IMG/VR virus record: IMGVR_UViG_3300048587_000159
Coordinates: 1 to 33,547 of that record
Direction: 5' to 3' (one strand)
From: a virus
DNA: 33,547 nt
Made by a program: the position numbers and the translations under genes. Positions 1-8,764 of this stretch are shown here, piece after piece. Below the pieces are notes generated by a model. It worked only from the letters and a program-made list of their open reading frames with translations. It did no database searches and was not told the origin of the DNA. Within the stretch, counting starts at the first letter, position 1; each line of letters opens with the position of its first letter.

Positions 1-78
1 CACGAGATCGAGCAGGAGACGCCGTGGGTTCTTGCGTTGGTGCATACAGCCCGCCAATGGCCACCCATTCGCGAGTCA
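1..78. other. Probable host chromosomal flank
   Basis: This stretch lies beyond the CCA end of the tRNA fragment and is therefore on the host side if the tRNA is the integration site. I see no open reading frame, terminator hairpin or RNA gene in it. It is too short to identify the host. Confidence 0.5.
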
Positions 79-126
79 TGGTGGGCCCACCAGGATTCGA
101 ACCTGGAACCAAAGGATTATGAGTCC
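79..126 (-). tRNA. 3' fragment of tRNA-Met (CAU), probable attL core
   Basis: Read on the minus strand, the sequence gives an anticodon loop CTCATAA (anticodon CAT), a variable loop, a perfect T arm (CCAGG-TTCGAAT-CCTGG), the 3' acceptor strand TGGGCCC, discriminator A and an encoded CCA. The D arm and 5' acceptor strand (expected GGGCCCA) are missing. The base at 127 would give a U-U mismatch at the base of the anticodon stem, so tRNA identity appears to end near 126. A 3' tRNA fragment beside phage genes is the usual mark of tRNA-integrated prophages: the phage carries a copy of the 3' half that restores the intact tRNA at the other end. The intact copy should lie beyond the right end of the window. 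Confidence 0.85.
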
Positions 127-153
127 TAAGCGCCGCTTTTTTGGGTCGTTATA

Positions 154-166
154 AATCAATTACTTA
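154..166 (+). promoter_or_regulatory. IHF consensus site in attL
   Basis: AATCAATTACTTA matches the IHF consensus WATCAANNNNTTR at every defined position. It sits in an AT-rich patch about 30 bp from the tRNA-derived core. IHF bends att DNA for lambda-type tyrosine integrases, so the place fits. A chance match to a seven-base core is possible. Confidence 0.5.
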
Positions 167-190
167 GAAAACGGAAAACCGACCTAACCA

Positions 191-237
191 GCCATGACAC
201 GCCATGACCAGCTGTGCTTTGGCACAAATCTGGCACA
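191..237 (+). repeat. Paired direct repeats, candidate integrase arm sites
   Basis: GCCATGAC occurs at 191-198 and 201-208, and TGGCACA at 220-226 and 231-237. Each pair is spaced by about one helical turn (10 and 11 bp). They lie in the non-coding gap between the tRNA core and the last tail gene, on the far side of the IHF-like site. This is where arm-type integrase binding sites would be expected. Assignment is by position only. Confidence 0.4.
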
Positions 238-246
238 GGCGATCAC

Positions 247-1062
247 CTAGCGAATCTCCGTCACCGTCCACCGCTGCTGATAGAGCACGTCGTCGACGGG
301 CTTGATCGCGGTGTATTGCGAGCGCCGGCCGTAGATGCCAAGGCGGTGAATTAGGTTCTGGTTGTCGGAGCCGAGCAACTGCGTTCGGGGCCAGACGACG
401 ATGTCGCGGTGGTTGCCGACCAGGAAGTCGATTTGCTGCAGGTCCAGAGTGCCGTCGCCGTCGCCGTAGGCCCATGCGTGTTCGACCTCGAAGCCCAGCT
501 CGACCTGCCGGAGCCGGACGCCTGGTGTTGACCACATCTGGCCGCCGGGGGCGATCCGAACTCGGCTGGTGTCTACCTGCTCGACCGGCTGGTCGGATAC
601 CGCGCCGTCTGGCGGGGTCCACAACGGCCCGGCCCACAACCGGCCGGCCTCGTATGGGTTGGATCCGGTACTGCCAGAGAACACATCGATGCGACGGGCG
701 TTGTACTCCGCATCGAAGAACAGCCATGTGTGGTTTGGCATGCCGGTATTGGGTGGCGTCCACACCACCAGCGGCGTTTCTTCGGCGATCAGCGTCAGCG
801 CGTTGTTGTACAGCCGCGCCGTGACGAAGGCCTCCTCCATGTTGTGGCCAAGGATCCCGACAACCTGAATAGGCCTGGTTTGGCCGCTGCCGAAGTCAAT
901 GCGGTGGTTGAATGTAGTCTGGCTGGTCTTGCGGCACAGCTTCGACAGCCGCGGCACGCGTAAGTTCGACAGCGGCAGCGAATAGACGACGTCACCGTCG
1001 ACCGGGTCGGAAAGCGTGCCCTCGTCGGCGTAGTTGATCAGCGAGGCGCGGAAGTTGCTCAT
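247..1062 (-). CDS. Putative tail-tip structural protein
   Basis: The 271-residue product is the last gene of the late operon, with no obvious membrane or signal segment. Its ATG overlaps the stop of the preceding tail-tip gene as ATGA, so the two are likely translationally coupled. It is rich in beta-prone segments, Trp and Asn and has no repeats. Position after the tape measure and hub-like genes in a siphophage suggests a distal tail or receptor-contact protein. I do not recognise a named family with certainty, and the function is inferred from synteny. About 120 bp of non-coding att-region DNA follow its stop. Confidence 0.7.
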   Translation of the reverse strand: MSNFRASLINYADEGTLSDPVDGDVVYSLPLSNLRVPRLSKLCRKTSQTTFNHRIDFGSGQTRPIQVVGILGHNMEEAFVTARLYNNALTLIAEETPLVVWTPPNTGMPNHTWLFFDAEYNARRIDVFSGSTGSNPYEAGRLWAGPLWTPPDGAVSDQPVEQVDTSRVRIAPGGQMWSTPGVRLRQVELGFEVEHAWAYGDGDGTLDLQQIDFLVGNHRDIVVWPRTQLLGSDNQNLIHRLGIYGRRSQYTAIKPVDDVLYQQRWTVTEIR

Positions 1063-2963
1063 GGGGTGGGCCTCCAGGTCACGACCTGCACTTCGCCGCG
1101 GCCGAGCGTCAAACCGATTTCGATAGCGATCGCGAGCTCGCCGCCGGCGAGGTCGAAGCGTGGGTAGGTGATCTGCACCACATCGCCAGGCAATAGCGTG
1201 GCTGCAGCGGTGGCGTCGACCGCCACGGGCGCCGCGTTGAAGTAGGCCTGCGCGCCGAACAGGTCCGGCAGGCGGTCCGCTTCGTCCTGCGCGTCATCTG
1301 CGATGCGCAGCAATGTCGGGCGGCCAATGCCCAGGCCGCTGGTGCCGGGCCGCTGCGCACCCACTGCGCCGAGCGCGTGCGCGTAGACCTCCGGCGGGTC
1401 TGCACTTGGGCGCTTGCGGGCGCGGTAGGGTGATGTGAGGGTGATGCGATCAGCGTCAGACAGGCCGCTCGACAGCTCGCCGTCGCCGTACACGTACCAG
1501 TTCCGCTGCGCTGCGACGTGCCACGACAGTCCGGGGGCCGTGTCTTCGTCCTGCTGCAGCTCGCCCAGAATGTTCTCCGGGCTGATCTCCAGCACTGGGG
1601 TGCCGCTCGGCACCGTGAGGCGCCCAACGCGCAGTAGCCCGAGTGTGTCGGGGAAGTACCAGCCGCCGTAGCTGTCCATGCACGCCTGCAGCCAGTCGGC
1701 TACGGTTCCGCCCTCAGCCCAGAGCGCCAGGTCATAAGACGCGGCGGTATCCAGGGCGGTGATGCTCGCGGCGTGTAGATCAGCCTCCACCAAGGGGCCG
1801 CGATCGATGACCAATGCGCGCAGGACGTCCGGCAGGCGCCTGGCGACCGTTGCTGTGCGCAGCACGACGTCGTCGATCACCATATCGGTGGACTCGCCGC
1901 TCTTGGCTCGAATCGTGAGCGTCGTTCCGGATGCGACCCAGGCGAACGAGAACACGCCGGCGCGCGTCAGCTCGAAGGTGTTCGTGCCGTCGGTGATCTG
2001 GAGCGTGCCTGCAGTCGCGGTGATGACCTCACCGGTCAGAACGTAGCGGGCGCTGGCCGTCAACAGGGATGATTTCGCAATGCTGACTGTGGTCGAGCCA
2101 TCGGAGGTAAACCGGCACTGCCCGCCGGCGCCGGACTCCTGAACACTGTTGCCGCCAGACTCGACGACCGTCCAGCCGCTGGGATTCCCAAGCCCCCACG
2201 TCGTGAACGCGCCGATGTCGAGGAGCAGGTCGGTGGCGCCGACCCGCAGATCGCCAGACACGTCGGCTACATTGCGGCCGGTCAGTGCGGCCAGCCGCCG
2301 GAACCCTTGCCGGCCAGCCTGGTGGTATTCCTCCCACTGTGAGCCCTCGGTCATCAGCGAGCCGGACTCGCGCACCTGGTCGATGAAGTCGAAGGCGCGA
2401 TCGTTCACGTCGAACTGCGCGCTGGGAGAAGTCGCCACCAGGATGGCTGGCACGCTCAGCGCTTCGCCGATGCACACCGGCCTGGGTCTGCCGGATACCT
2501 CGCCAGCAACATCGCTTTCATAGAACGCCGTGACCATCGGCCGTTGGAGCTTTGCGAGAGGATCGGCCACGATCAGGGAGACGGACGTCTCGCCCTGGCC
2601 TGTCGCACGCTCGACGACGCCGGTGGCGGCGCGGGTCCAGGTGGTGAACGCTGCGCCAACGGTCCCGACGTAGTACTCGACCTGAGTGTCCCGGAGACCG
2701 GAGCCGATCCACTCGTCGAGTGCGCCATCGATGTTGTCGAGCTCCACCGGGCCCAGGCTGGTGCGCGCACCACCGCCTTCCCAGTGAATGCACGCCACAC
2801 GCCGCCGGACCTCGATTTCACCCACAAGGCGCGGTTCGAACTCTGTGTGCGCCGGCGTGTCGCTGCCGGCCGTCGTAAAGCCATGGTTCGCGAAGTACTG
2901 CGGCGGGGTCGTGCGGACGATGACCGCGACGCCTACCGGCGGGCGAGGATCGGCGACGCTCAC
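1059..2963 (-). CDS. Putative tail-tip/hub protein with inserted beta-sandwich domain
   Basis: The 634-residue product is encoded directly after the tape measure gene. Its GTG start overlaps the tape measure stop (GTGA), and its stop overlaps the next start (ATGA). The N-terminal third and C-terminal half look like a phage tail hub or baseplate protein. Between about residues 245 and 370 there is a Gly/Ser/Thr-rich stretch of alternating beta strands (WTVVESGGNS, YVLTGEVITATAG, VIDDVVLR) that resembles carbohydrate-binding-module-like jelly rolls found in phage tail proteins. This suggests an adhesion module inserted in the hub. The hub role rests on gene order; the domain call is from sequence pattern only. 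Confidence 0.7.
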   Translation of the reverse strand: MSVADPRPPVGVAVIVRTTPPQYFANHGFTTAGSDTPAHTEFEPRLVGEIEVRRRVACIHWEGGGARTSLGPVELDNIDGALDEWIGSGLRDTQVEYYVGTVGAAFTTWTRAATGVVERATGQGETSVSLIVADPLAKLQRPMVTAFYESDVAGEVSGRPRPVCIGEALSVPAILVATSPSAQFDVNDRAFDFIDQVRESGSLMTEGSQWEEYHQAGRQGFRRLAALTGRNVADVSGDLRVGATDLLLDIGAFTTWGLGNPSGWTVVESGGNSVQESGAGGQCRFTSDGSTTVSIAKSSLLTASARYVLTGEVITATAGTLQITDGTNTFELTRAGVFSFAWVASGTTLTIRAKSGESTDMVIDDVVLRTATVARRLPDVLRALVIDRGPLVEADLHAASITALDTAASYDLALWAEGGTVADWLQACMDSYGGWYFPDTLGLLRVGRLTVPSGTPVLEISPENILGELQQDEDTAPGLSWHVAAQRNWYVYGDGELSSGLSDADRITLTSPYRARKRPSADPPEVYAHALGAVGAQRPGTSGLGIGRPTLLRIADDAQDEADRLPDLFGAQAYFNAAPVAVDATAAATLLPGDVVQITYPRFDLAGGELAIAIEIGLTLGRGEVQVVTWRPTP

Positions 2964-5900
2964 GAAATGCTCCTGCTGGCGCCGGCGCGCTGCAGCGCGG
3001 AAACAATCGCTGACGCTGTCGCGGTGGCCACCTTGTCGCCTTGCTGGTCGCCGCTACGCTCGACAGATCGCCGCAGGTCAGTCAGCAGCGTGGGCAGCGA
3101 CAGCATGGCGGCGATAACCTCGCGGTCTTCGGCCGTCGTGGTGAGCGTGCCAGCGGTGAAGCTGCCAGTGGTGGTGCCGGGCAAACCGCCCGGCGATCCG
3201 ATCGGAAGTCCGCCACCGGTCGGCGGGACGCCAGAGCCGCCGGTACCGCCAGGCCCCGTGTTGCCGGCGATCTCTTCCAACCATTGGAGCGCGCCCAGAC
3301 TCGCTTGCTCGATGATCGACAGATGGCCGTTGCTGATCTCAACCTCGGTGCGGACGCTCACGCCGGCGAGGAACGGCGCCAACGCCGAAGCGGTGCTGCC
3401 GCCAATCGTGTTGACAGCCTGCTCCAGATCTGCAATTGCGGCGTTTGCGTCGGCGTCGGTCGTGGCGTCTTCCACCGCGCGGAACAGCGGCTCGAGTACT
3501 GCGCGGTCCGCTTCCGGCAGGCCAAGGATGGTCTGCTCCACCGCGTCGTTCAGGAGGCTTTGCCGATCGGCCAGCGCGCCCAGCTCGGCGCCCAGGTTAC
3601 GGGCCAGCTCGGATAGCTCGACGTCAAGGCGGCCGGCCAGTACCGCCAGAGACTGCACCGATGTGGCGGTCAGCGCGTCCAGGTTGATGCCCAGCTCCCC
3701 AGCGAGGTCGGACAACGAGAAACCGAGCGACTCAGCAACCGCACTCAGGCTCTGACCGGTCACGGCCAGCAGATCACGCACGATGCCGACCAGTGTGTCG
3801 GTCAGTGCGGCGCGGTCAATCGCGGCCTGTTGCGCCGCGCCGTCAACAGCCGTGGCCACTTGACCGACCTGCCCGCCGACGTCGCCGAACACAGCGGGGA
3901 TGCCAGAGCCGGCGCCGGGGTCTACCGATCCGGGGAACTGGCGCGCCGCCAGCGCGGCGATGGTGGCCCGGATGGCAGCCTCGACAGCCGGCAGGTCGTC
4001 CGGGTCGAAGTCGCGCTGCTCGCGCAACAGGGCGTCGGCAATGCGGGTAATGGCCTGCAGCGCCCCGACATCGCCCGTCGCGGCCAGTGCTGCCGTTTCG
4101 TCGAACTGACGCTGAGCTTCGGCGAGCCGCTCTTCGGGCGTGAGCGTGGAGAGATTACCGAGCGCTTGCGAGTTGAGATATTCGAGCAGAGACCGCTGCG
4201 CGGCGAGCTGGGCCGAGTAAAGATCATTGCTTGCCTGTGCTACCTGCCCGATGCCGGTCAGTGCGCCCTGCACATAGTCGTTTGTTGCTGTGACCAGGGT
4301 CTGGCCGCTGCCGCCGAACAACTGCTCGACGATGCCGCGACCGTCGCCAATCAGCTGCTGACGAATCGCTTCGATCTGCGCCGCGGCGATCGCGTGCACG
4401 TTGGCCAGGTCGGACTCGGCGGCGCCGGCCCTGCCGGCGGCAATAGCCAGCGCGTTCAGGGTGGCGATGCGCTCAGCCTCGGTCTGCCGGATGTCGCGCA
4501 ACTGGATTGCCACAGCGCTGAGGCCCAACCGGGCCGCCTCTTCGGCGATCGAGGCGGCAAAGGCGCTGTAGTCATCAGCGGCGCGCTGCATGTCGGCAGC
4601 CAGCTGGCGCGCCGCGGTCCGTAGCTGGTCCGTACCTTGCCCCAGCGTTTCGTTGTACGCAGCTTGCGCGGCATTGGCCTGCGCGATCGCATAACCCGCT
4701 TCGAGCCACTGCGCGGTCTGCTCAGGCGAGAGCGTCGGGAGGGCCGCCTCAAACGCCGACCGGAAATCTGCGTCCGTGATGTTGGGATCCAGATTTAGGC
4801 CGGCCAGCGCGGTGTTTCGCGCGGCGATGGCCTGGTTAAGCTGCATCTGTGCGCGCTCGGTTTCGGTGTAGAACGCGCCGTAATAGGTATCCCAGTAATC
4901 CGCGAGCGTCGCCTCAATCTGTGCGGCGGCCACCGCGCGGACGTTTGCCAGGTCCTCTTCGGCGGCGCCGGCCCTGCCGGCGGCAATAGCCAGCGCGTTC
5001 AGGGTGGCGATGCGCTCGGCCTCTTCCTGCCGAATACTGCGAAGGGCGACAGTCAGGTCGCTGAGACCAATTGTTGCGGCCTCCTCGGCGATCGAGGCGG
5101 CGAAGGCGTCGTACTCATCGGCCGCCGTTTGCATGTCTGCAGATAACTGCCGGACTGAGTCGCGCAGGTTGCCGGTGCTGTCGGTGGCCTCCTCAACCGC
5201 GGGCGTCGTTTCACCCAGGGTGGCGTTGTAAGCGGTTTGCGCGGCATTGGCCTGCGCAATGGCATAACCAGCTTCGAGCCACTGCGCAATCTCCGCAGCC
5301 GACAGCGTGGGCAATGCGGCCTCAAACGCGGCTCGGAATGCTTCGTTTGTGATGTTGGGATCCAGATTCAGCCCCGCCAGAGCTTCGTTGCGGGCGGCGA
5401 TGGCCTGCGTTAGCTGGATCGTGGCGAGCTCGGTGTCGGTGTAGAACTCGTCGTAGTAGGCAGCCCACAGGGCCGCGGCGCGCTCGAGTCCGCCGGCCGC
5501 ATCGACAACCTCGCTGGCAAAGCTGATGAACTCGACCCGGGTCAGGTCCAGCGCCACACCGGACAGCGACAGCGCTTGCTCCAGGAACGACGTTGCCGCA
5601 GCGGCGCGGACATAGGTGTCAATCAGGGTTTCGCCAGGGTCCTGGAGTGCAGTCAGGACGGGTAGCAGCTCGGACAGGGTAGGGAGCAAGGCGTCGCCTG
5701 CCGCGATCACCGATTCGAGTGTCAGGATTTCGCCAAGAGCTTCGACGCGGCTTTGCAAGTCTCCCGCCGAATTGACGAAGGCCTGGATATCCGCGCTGAA
5801 AGTACCAACGATGGCCGCGAAGCGCTGATTGAGCACCTCCTCGATGGTGGCTGAGTCGCCGCGGAGGCTGACTGTCCACGTCGACAGGGTCGCTCGGACC

Positions 5901-8752
5901 TCTTCAATGTGCTGCGCGCCCTCGGGTAACCGAGCCAGCATTCCGGCGATAGCGTTGTCAAACTCGGCAATTGCTTGCGCAAACCGCCCGGCGTCGCCTC
6001 GCTCCATCGTGCCGAAGCGCGCGGTGCCGATCGTGCCAAGTTCGGATGTGGCGCGGGCATCGTTGTACTGCGCGCCCACGGCGATTCTGGGCGTCTTCTC
6101 GAACAGCTGCCCCAAAGCAGCGCCCAGGATGGCGCCCACGATGGTGCCGACAACCGGCACGATCGAACCCAGCGATGCGCCAATGCCGATCGCAGACAGG
6201 CCTGACCCGATCAGGGACGCGCCAAAGGTCGTGCCGGCGAAGACGCCGCCAGCGAGGCCGCCGACCGCACCGCCGATCTGGTTCTGCCGCGAGCCGCCGA
6301 ACAGAACAGAGCCAATGCCCGCGCCTGCGGCCACCTGCCCACCCGGGCCCGCGAACATGCCCGCGAGCCCTTGACCAATCGACGCCAGGCCTTGAGATAG
6401 GCCGCTCTGCTGCAACTGTTGCAAAAGCATCTGCAGGCCGCGCTGAAACTCCGAGACCATGCCGTCGACGAATTCGTCGAATTTTCCGCGAGCACCAGTC
6501 ACAAAGCTGCTGAACGCCGAGTCCAGACCGTCGAACGCGCCCTCGAAAGCAACCTCGACCCGCTCGGCGCTGTCTTCGGCGGCGCTGGCGATGTCGTCAA
6601 GGTCGTTCCGGTAGACCTGCGCAGCATCGAGGCGGGCGTCGCGGATCTCGCGAATATTGGCGAGTGTCGGCGGCCCCAGCGCCAGCAGGGCGCGTTCGTA
6701 GGCGTCGATGACGGCGATCTGCGCGGCGTACTGCTGCGCCGCCTGCACGCCGGGCCCGCCGAGCTCGACCGCGAGCTGGTTGCTCAGGCGATGAAAATCG
6801 CTTGTAGCTTGCGATGTTTCGCGGGCTTGGTCAGCCATGCGCAGCAGGGCTTCGCGCTCGTCATCGGTGGCTTTCTTTGCGCCTTGGAGTGAGCCGTCCA
6901 GCCCGGCCGAAACAGTGCCCAGATCAACCATTGGTGGAACCGCGGCAGTCGCTGCCGAGCCGAGCCCCTCCGTGCCTGCCTTCGCTGCATCGGCTGACAG
7001 CTCATAGCTGATCAGGTCTTCGATCGTCTCGTCGACCGCGTTTTTCGCGGTGCTGTACTCAGCACCAAGACGGGCCAGCGCTTCTGCGAACGTCTCGGAC
7101 TCTTCAGCCGCGGCGACCATCGATTCACCGACCAGCGCGATTTCCTGAGCAATTTCTCCAAAGCCAGGAACCCGCGCCAAGCCGCTCGACAGACTCGACA
7201 GCAGCGCAGCAAACCGAGTCCGAACTTCGTTGATGACCGCAAACACGGCAGCCTTGACGCCAGCGAACGCTACCTGCGCGCCGTAGCGCACCGCCTCCCA
7301 GCCCTTGAGCAGGGCACCGACGAACGCCAGGCCTGCGACCCGCACCTCGACGAACTGCTCGCGCAGGTAAGTCCCGATCTGCCAGCCGGCGAACGCGGCG
7401 AAGAGCACCAGCGCGGCCGACCGTAGCGCGCTGACGCCCGTGGTAGCGGTGGCCAGCCCGAGCTCATCGGCAAGCGCCGCGCTCAGCCTGGCTTGCGTGT
7501 AGGCCGTCCAGGCGGCAGTCGTGGCGGTGATCAGCGCAGGCAGCGCCACGAACACGGCGATGTAAGCCCCGGTCACCTGCGCCGCCAGGATGAACCCGTC
7601 GACCACCGCATCGATGTTGTCGGCCAGGAAGCCAGCCGCCGGCGCCAGCACGGAGTTGATCGTCCCGCCCAGCTCAATCAGTTTGTTGCCGACCGCGGCG
7701 GAAAGGCGCCCGAACTGCACCTCGGCGGTTTCGGCGATCTTCCCGAACGCCTCATCGGTGGCGCCGGCCTTGCTACCCATGTCGTCCAGGATGTCGGCGA
7801 AGGCCTCGGCCTGCGGGCCGGTCAGGGCCAGCACGGCGTTGAGCGCTTCGACCGACCCAAACAGCTTGGCCATCGTCGCCTGGTTGCCGCCGGTCTTTGC
7901 GGCTACGTCGGCGAGGAATCCAGACAGGCCCTTGGCCTTGATCGCCTGGACGTCGAACTGCAGCCCGAGCGCCTCGGCCGTCTTCTGGGCTTCGCTGGTC
8001 GGCTTGATCACACCAGCGATGACCTGGCGCACCTGCGTGACCGCTTCGGCGGTCTGCGTGCCGCCCAGGGTGATGGCCGCGACGCTGGCGGCGAGCTCAT
8101 CCAGGCCCACGCCGGCGCTGTTGGCGATGGGCGCGACCTTGCCAAGGTTGCTGGACAGCTCGCCAATGGTGGTCTTGCCCGCCCGCATGGCCACGAACAG
8201 CGAGTCCGAGACATTGGTCGCGCTGCCGGCGCTGTCGCCGTAGGCATTCAGGAGCGATGTCAGGCCATCGGCTGCGGTGGTGACGTCCGTCAGCCCGCCA
8301 ATGGCCAGCCGGTTGGCGGCGTCGAGGGTCTCCAGTGCCTGCGCGGTGGAGTCGGCGCCAGCTGAAATGATCTGATAGAGGGCCTTGGCCTGCGCGGGCG
8401 CGCTGCCGCCGTACTCCGCGGCCACCCGCTTGACCGCTTCGGCCGTGGCGTCCAGACCGCTGGTGTCGTCCAGCAGCGTGGCCACCTCGGCCATGCTCGT
8501 TTCGAATTCGCGGGCGCGAGTCGTCGCCGAGCTCAGCACCGCCACGATCGAGCCGATGCCCGCGCCAGCGAGGATGCCCGCGCCAAACTGCTTCAGACTG
8601 GCGCCAACCGACCCCAGCGCGCGGCCGGTGGCGGTGGCTTCGTTCTGAACGCCCTTGAGCTCGCCGGAGACCTGGCGCCGGGTCTGACTCACGACCCGGA
8701 CCATGCCGGAGCCATCGGCCGTCAGCCGCAGTGTGACGATACTGTCGGCCAT
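2960..8752 (-). CDS. Tail tape measure protein (TP901-like)
   Basis: At 1930 residues this is the longest gene in the window, as expected for a siphophage tape measure, which sets tail length and passes DNA into the cell. The first ~350 residues match the TP901-type tape measure pattern (REFETSMAEVATLLD, AGKTTIGELSSNLGKVAPIA). Hydrophobic segments lie near 383-415 and 443-458, and a Gly/Ala-rich hydrophobic stretch near 825-890, all common in this family. Residues about 1095-1462 contain two copies of a ~180-residue unit. The usual ~0.15 nm per residue would give a tail near 290 nm. It follows the frameshifted chaperone gene, which is the conserved order. Translation starts at ATG 8752 with only a weak ribosome binding site. 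Confidence 0.95.
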   Translation of the reverse strand: MADSIVTLRLTADGSGMVRVVSQTRRQVSGELKGVQNEATATGRALGSVGASLKQFGAGILAGAGIGSIVAVLSSATTRAREFETSMAEVATLLDDTSGLDATAEAVKRVAAEYGGSAPAQAKALYQIISAGADSTAQALETLDAANRLAIGGLTDVTTAADGLTSLLNAYGDSAGSATNVSDSLFVAMRAGKTTIGELSSNLGKVAPIANSAGVGLDELAASVAAITLGGTQTAEAVTQVRQVIAGVIKPTSEAQKTAEALGLQFDVQAIKAKGLSGFLADVAAKTGGNQATMAKLFGSVEALNAVLALTGPQAEAFADILDDMGSKAGATDEAFGKIAETAEVQFGRLSAAVGNKLIELGGTINSVLAPAAGFLADNIDAVVDGFILAAQVTGAYIAVFVALPALITATTAAWTAYTQARLSAALADELGLATATTGVSALRSAALVLFAAFAGWQIGTYLREQFVEVRVAGLAFVGALLKGWEAVRYGAQVAFAGVKAAVFAVINEVRTRFAALLSSLSSGLARVPGFGEIAQEIALVGESMVAAAEESETFAEALARLGAEYSTAKNAVDETIEDLISYELSADAAKAGTEGLGSAATAAVPPMVDLGTVSAGLDGSLQGAKKATDDEREALLRMADQARETSQATSDFHRLSNQLAVELGGPGVQAAQQYAAQIAVIDAYERALLALGPPTLANIREIRDARLDAAQVYRNDLDDIASAAEDSAERVEVAFEGAFDGLDSAFSSFVTGARGKFDEFVDGMVSEFQRGLQMLLQQLQQSGLSQGLASIGQGLAGMFAGPGGQVAAGAGIGSVLFGGSRQNQIGGAVGGLAGGVFAGTTFGASLIGSGLSAIGIGASLGSIVPVVGTIVGAILGAALGQLFEKTPRIAVGAQYNDARATSELGTIGTARFGTMERGDAGRFAQAIAEFDNAIAGMLARLPEGAQHIEEVRATLSTWTVSLRGDSATIEEVLNQRFAAIVGTFSADIQAFVNSAGDLQSRVEALGEILTLESVIAAGDALLPTLSELLPVLTALQDPGETLIDTYVRAAAATSFLEQALSLSGVALDLTRVEFISFASEVVDAAGGLERAAALWAAYYDEFYTDTELATIQLTQAIAARNEALAGLNLDPNITNEAFRAAFEAALPTLSAAEIAQWLEAGYAIAQANAAQTAYNATLGETTPAVEEATDSTGNLRDSVRQLSADMQTAADEYDAFAASIAEEAATIGLSDLTVALRSIRQEEAERIATLNALAIAAGRAGAAEEDLANVRAVAAAQIEATLADYWDTYYGAFYTETERAQMQLNQAIAARNTALAGLNLDPNITDADFRSAFEAALPTLSPEQTAQWLEAGYAIAQANAAQAAYNETLGQGTDQLRTAARQLAADMQRAADDYSAFAASIAEEAARLGLSAVAIQLRDIRQTEAERIATLNALAIAAGRAGAAESDLANVHAIAAAQIEAIRQQLIGDGRGIVEQLFGGSGQTLVTATNDYVQGALTGIGQVAQASNDLYSAQLAAQRSLLEYLNSQALGNLSTLTPEERLAEAQRQFDETAALAATGDVGALQAITRIADALLREQRDFDPDDLPAVEAAIRATIAALAARQFPGSVDPGAGSGIPAVFGDVGGQVGQVATAVDGAAQQAAIDRAALTDTLVGIVRDLLAVTGQSLSAVAESLGFSLSDLAGELGINLDALTATSVQSLAVLAGRLDVELSELARNLGAELGALADRQSLLNDAVEQTILGLPEADRAVLEPLFRAVEDATTDADANAAIADLEQAVNTIGGSTASALAPFLAGVSVRTEVEISNGHLSIIEQASLGALQWLEEIAGNTGPGGTGGSGVPPTGGGLPIGSPGGLPGTTTGSFTAGTLTTTAEDREVIAAMLSLPTLLTDLRRSVERSGDQQGDKVATATASAIVSALQRAGASRSIS
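4363..5467 (-). repeat. Tandem duplication inside the tape measure gene
   Basis: Two adjacent copies, about 4894-5467 and 4363-4893, encode units of roughly 180-190 residues. Both start at a Trp followed by a Tyr-rich segment and share blocks such as QAIAARN, ALAGLNLDPNIT, AQWLEAGYAIAQANAAQ, AFAASIAEEAA and ATLNALAIAAGRAGAAE. Some blocks are almost identical at DNA level while others have diverged, so the duplication is not brand new. In-frame units of this kind can lengthen or shorten the tail. Confidence 0.85.
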
Positions 8753-8764
8753 CGGGTCGCGCCC

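Noticed and set aside
2544-3755. Plus-strand frame of about 400 codons over the tape measure and hub junction
   Set aside because: Composition is shadow-like (Ser/Arg/Pro) and it overlaps two well-supported tail genes.
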